Shown one piece after another: positions 5,707 to 7,762 of a stretch of 7,762 nucleotides of DNA. The first letter of the stretch is position 1. Each line of letters begins with the position of its first letter. Origin of the DNA: Nitrosomonas sp. UBA6494 (GTDB lineage Bacteria > Pseudomonadota > Gammaproteobacteria > Burkholderiales > Nitrosomonadaceae). The stretch is taken from positions 1-7,762 of the forward strand of contig DJMI01000053.1 in the NCBI GenBank assembly GCA_002435335.1, in the 5' to 3' direction. The position numbers and the translations under genes are program-made. Under the pieces are notes generated by a model. The model made no database searches, was not told the origin of the DNA, and was given only the letters and a program-made list of their open reading frames with translations.

Positions 5707-6702
5707 TTACCGATCTTCTTTTCGGGTTCGAGCCAAGCGGGTCGGATGGGTTATGGCATGATGTGCAAATTGGCTTTTGCTGAAATCCACACGAGACTGC
5801 GGGTCAGGGTCGACCGATGGCAGCGATTCGATGACCGCGACGCGAGGGGCGAGTCCGGCAGCGTTTGCCACTTGAATGGAGAGTCCCGGACGTGCATTGA
5901 GCTCGATAATCATCGGACCTTGATCTCGATCTAACACCAGATCGGCACCCAAATAACCTAATCCGGTCATTTCATAACAGGCTGCCGCGAGTTGCAGCAG
6001 CTTATCCCAATGCGGTACCGCCAGTTCGCTAAAACTTTTTCGCGTATCAGGATGACGCGAAACCGGATCCCCATACTGTACCGCATGTAACGCTTGTCCG
6101 CTTGCGATGTCGATGCCGACACCGACCGCACCCTGATGCAGATTGGCTTTGCCGTCGGAGGTATGAGTAGTCAGGCGCAGCATTGCCATGATCGGATAGC
6201 CGCGCAACACGATGATGCGAATATCCGGAATGCCTTCATAACTGTAATCAGCAAACACCGGATCGAGTTGAATCAATGATTCGATCATCACGGTATCGGG
6301 TTTGCCGCCCAAACTGTGCAATCCGCTCAGAATATTGGATACATGCCGTTCGATGTCTTCCAGTTGCACGGCATCGCCGCTGGGTTTGAAATAGAGGTTA
6401 TGCTCGATCTCGGTGATTACCAGAATGCCTTTGCCGCCACTGCCCTTGACCGGTTTGATGACAAATTGCGCATGCGGCTGCAAAATCTCTTTTAGCGATT
6501 TCACATCATGCTGATATTGCAACGTGCCGAGCAGTTTGGGCACGGTTATTCCCGCTTGCTGCGCCAATAGCTTGGTTTTGAGCTTATCGTCGACCAGTGG
6601 ATATAAATGGCGCGGATTGTAACGGGAAATCAAACCAAAATTTCTTTGGTTCATGCCGATGATGCCGAAACTTCTGAGTTTCTTAACGCTGGCCAGAAAC
6701 AT
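5707..6702 (-). CDS. RimK-like ATP-grasp ligase (alpha-L-glutamate ligase-like)
   Basis: A 331-residue ATP-grasp protein of the alpha-L-glutamate ligase-like family. These enzymes activate a carboxylate as an acyl phosphate and join it to an amine; the substrate of this branch is not known to me. The family-typical N-terminus reads GIIGMNQRN and YNPRHLYPLVDDK. ATP-grasp features follow: Lys83 in VIKP, the glycine loop GSGGKG (87-92), Arg162 in DIRIIV, NLHQGAVGVG (187-196) and the metal and ATP site ELNARPG (267-273). No signal peptide is seen, so it is probably cytoplasmic. The start at ATG 6702 fits the family length and overlaps the end of the upstream membrane-protein gene by 20 nt, so the two are surely coupled. 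The last 30 or so residues, rich in His, Arg and Lys, lie beyond the catalytic fold. Its gene converges on the cyclase gene with 23 nt between stop codons and no evident terminator. Confidence 0.92.
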   Translation of the reverse strand: MFLASVKKLRSFGIIGMNQRNFGLISRYNPRHLYPLVDDKLKTKLLAQQAGITVPKLLGTLQYQHDVKSLKEILQPHAQFVIKPVKGSGGKGILVITEIEHNLYFKPSGDAVQLEDIERHVSNILSGLHSLGGKPDTVMIESLIQLDPVFADYSYEGIPDIRIIVLRGYPIMAMLRLTTHTSDGKANLHQGAVGVGIDIASGQALHAVQYGDPVSRHPDTRKSFSELAVPHWDKLLQLAAACYEMTGLGYLGADLVLDRDQGPMIIELNARPGLSIQVANAAGLAPRVAVIESLPSVDPDPQSRVDFSKSQFAHHAITHPTRLARTRKEDR

Positions 6703-7762
6703 TGCGCCGTTCCAGCGAATGGAAACGATACAACTCGGTCAGCCGGTAACCGGTGTATTGTCCAAGAATCAGAATCAAGGCGAGATTGACCAATAGCAAC
6801 TCGGGGAAATTGAACGTCAGATACTCGATGGTGCGATTGGTCATGAATAAATAGGCAATGATCGCGGTCAGCAAGCTACCGCTGCCTTGAATCAAAACCT
6901 CACGCGGGCCGTCTTCTTCCCATAGCACCGACATCCGCTCGATAGTCCATGACAAAATGATCATCGGGAAAAAGGTTACGGTCAGCGCTTGCTCAAGGCC
7001 GAGTTTGTTGCTGATGATGCTGATGCCGGCCATAATCGCAATCACCACGATGATCACCGCCGAGATACGCGCGACGAACAATAGGTTCAAACGCGACAGA
7101 TACGATCGAATCAGCAGTCCGGTACCGACCACGATGAGAAAGATGATGATGCCGGTCAGAAGTGTGGTTTGGATCAACGCCAAGGCAATCAGAATCGGCA
7201 TGAAAGTACCGGAAGTTCGAATGCCGATCAACAAGCGCATGATCACCACGATCAAGGCGCCGATCGGAAGCAGCAATATCATCTTGAATGCATTCTGTTG
7301 TTCGATCGGTAAGCTGTAGATCGAGAAGTCGATGATGCCGGCCGGTTTGTCCATACTGTTGCGTACGACCAAATCCCGGGCTGAATGTACGTTCCTGATC
7401 ATCGAAAATGCAATTTGCGAATTTTTACCGCCAACGACATCCAACAACGATTGATCGCCTCGCTGCCATATCAGAAAATTTTTCGGCTTGCCGATTTCAG
7501 CGGTTTTTTGATTGTAAAGGCGCCATTCTCCACCCAGATAAACTTCGACAAAATTAGTCAGTGCCTGGCGGCGGCGTCCGTCTTGCAGATAAAGGCCGCG
7601 TACAATTCGTGCACTGATGCCTTCCATGGCCAACAAGTTGATGATCAATTGGGTTTTATAGTCTTCGCTGGAATGTTCGTTCAATAACAAACTTTGATTC
7701 TGACTGGGTGATTTGGCATTCAGCGTGGCGATCAATTCACGCGTAAATGTTTCGGTATTGGC
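6683..7762 (-). CDS. Inactive-transglutaminase / 7TM membrane protein (5' end outside window)
   Basis: The frame is open to the window edge; 359 residues are visible and the true start lies further upstream, beyond 7762. A TTG at 7733-7735 is internal, since the reading continues through it. Visible residues 1 to about 100 are the end of a transglutaminase-like domain (for example ARIVRGLYL, FVEVYLGGEWRLYN), which in this family lacks the catalytic triad. Then come about seven membrane helices: roughly 160-179, a long hydrophobic run at 187-218 probably forming two, 230-251, 259-275, 293-308 and 319-339. The GIRTSGTFMPILIALAL segment is a family hallmark. It overlaps the ATP-grasp gene by 20 nt, a conserved pairing across proteobacteria. 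The likely role is a membrane partner presenting substrate to, or regulating, the ligase; the exact function is unknown. Confidence 0.9.
   Translation of the reverse strand, partial: ANTETFTRELIATLNAKSPSQNQSLLLNEHSSEDYKTQLIINLLAMEGISARIVRGLYLQDGRRRQALTNFVEVYLGGEWRLYNQKTAEIGKPKNFLIWQRGDQSLLDVVGGKNSQIAFSMIRNVHSARDLVVRNSMDKPAGIIDFSIYSLPIEQQNAFKMILLLPIGALIVVIMRLLIGIRTSGTFMPILIALALIQTTLLTGIIIFLIVVGTGLLIRSYLSRLNLLFVARISAVIIVVIAIMAGISIISNKLGLEQALTVTFFPMIILSWTIERMSVLWEEDGPREVLIQGSGSLLTAIIAYLFMTNRTIEYLTFNFPELLLVNLALILILGQYTGYRLTELYRFHSLERRNVSGQR

Noticed and set aside
6957..7319. Plus-strand 120-residue frame opposite the 7TM protein gene
   Set aside because: Its basic and Met/Ile-rich composition is what the complement of hydrophobic-helix codons produces; no domain or start signal.
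1..7762. CRISPR array, tRNA or rRNA gene, intact insertion sequence
   Set aside because: No regularly spaced repeats, no cloverleaf-like segment and no transposase reading frame were recognised on either strand.

Overview
The window looks like a chromosomal segment of a Gram-negative proteobacterium. Moderate base composition, Shine-Dalgarno-led genes, a c-di-GMP signalling operon and the paired 7TM/ATP-grasp genes all fit. My best guess is a betaproteobacterium of the Nitrosomonas type, but that rests on general resemblance and no marker gene is present.

Layout. Bases 1-20 carry a 20-bp sequence that recurs exactly, in the same orientation, at 1426-1445. It resembles the outer end of an insertion sequence, although no transposase gene is visible. 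Between the two copies lie a CBS-domain protein (271-861) and a 61-residue four-cysteine protein of the DUF3330 type (999-1184), both on the plus strand. The 300-bp gap at 1185-1484 holds an imperfect hairpin, a possible promoter and the second repeat copy.

From 1488 to 5683, on the plus strand, is a phosphorelay and c-di-GMP locus. It starts with a membrane sensor histidine kinase (periplasmic sensor, HAMP, PAS, HisKA, HATPase) interrupted by one in-frame TGA at 1998-2000. A single-domain response regulator follows (3646-4044). It overlaps by 17 nt a 551-residue HPt-REC-REC-GGDEF protein (4028-5683). The second protein's first receiver has lost its phospho-acceptor aspartate (Glu instead) and its acidic pair. 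Its second receiver and its GGDEF domain, including the RxxD inhibitory site, look intact. The likely scheme is that the kinase phosphorylates the free receiver and/or the downstream receiver, with the HPt domain as relay and diguanylate cyclase as output. If the TGA is real and not read through, the sensor input of this path is damaged.

From 5707 to the end, on the minus strand and convergent with the cyclase gene (23 nt between stop codons), are two overlapping genes. One is a RimK-like ATP-grasp ligase of the alpha-L-glutamate-ligase-like family (5707-6702). Upstream of it is a seven-helix membrane protein with an N-terminal inactive transglutaminase-like domain (6683-7762), whose 5' end lies beyond the window. 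No tRNA, rRNA, CRISPR array or intact transposase was seen.
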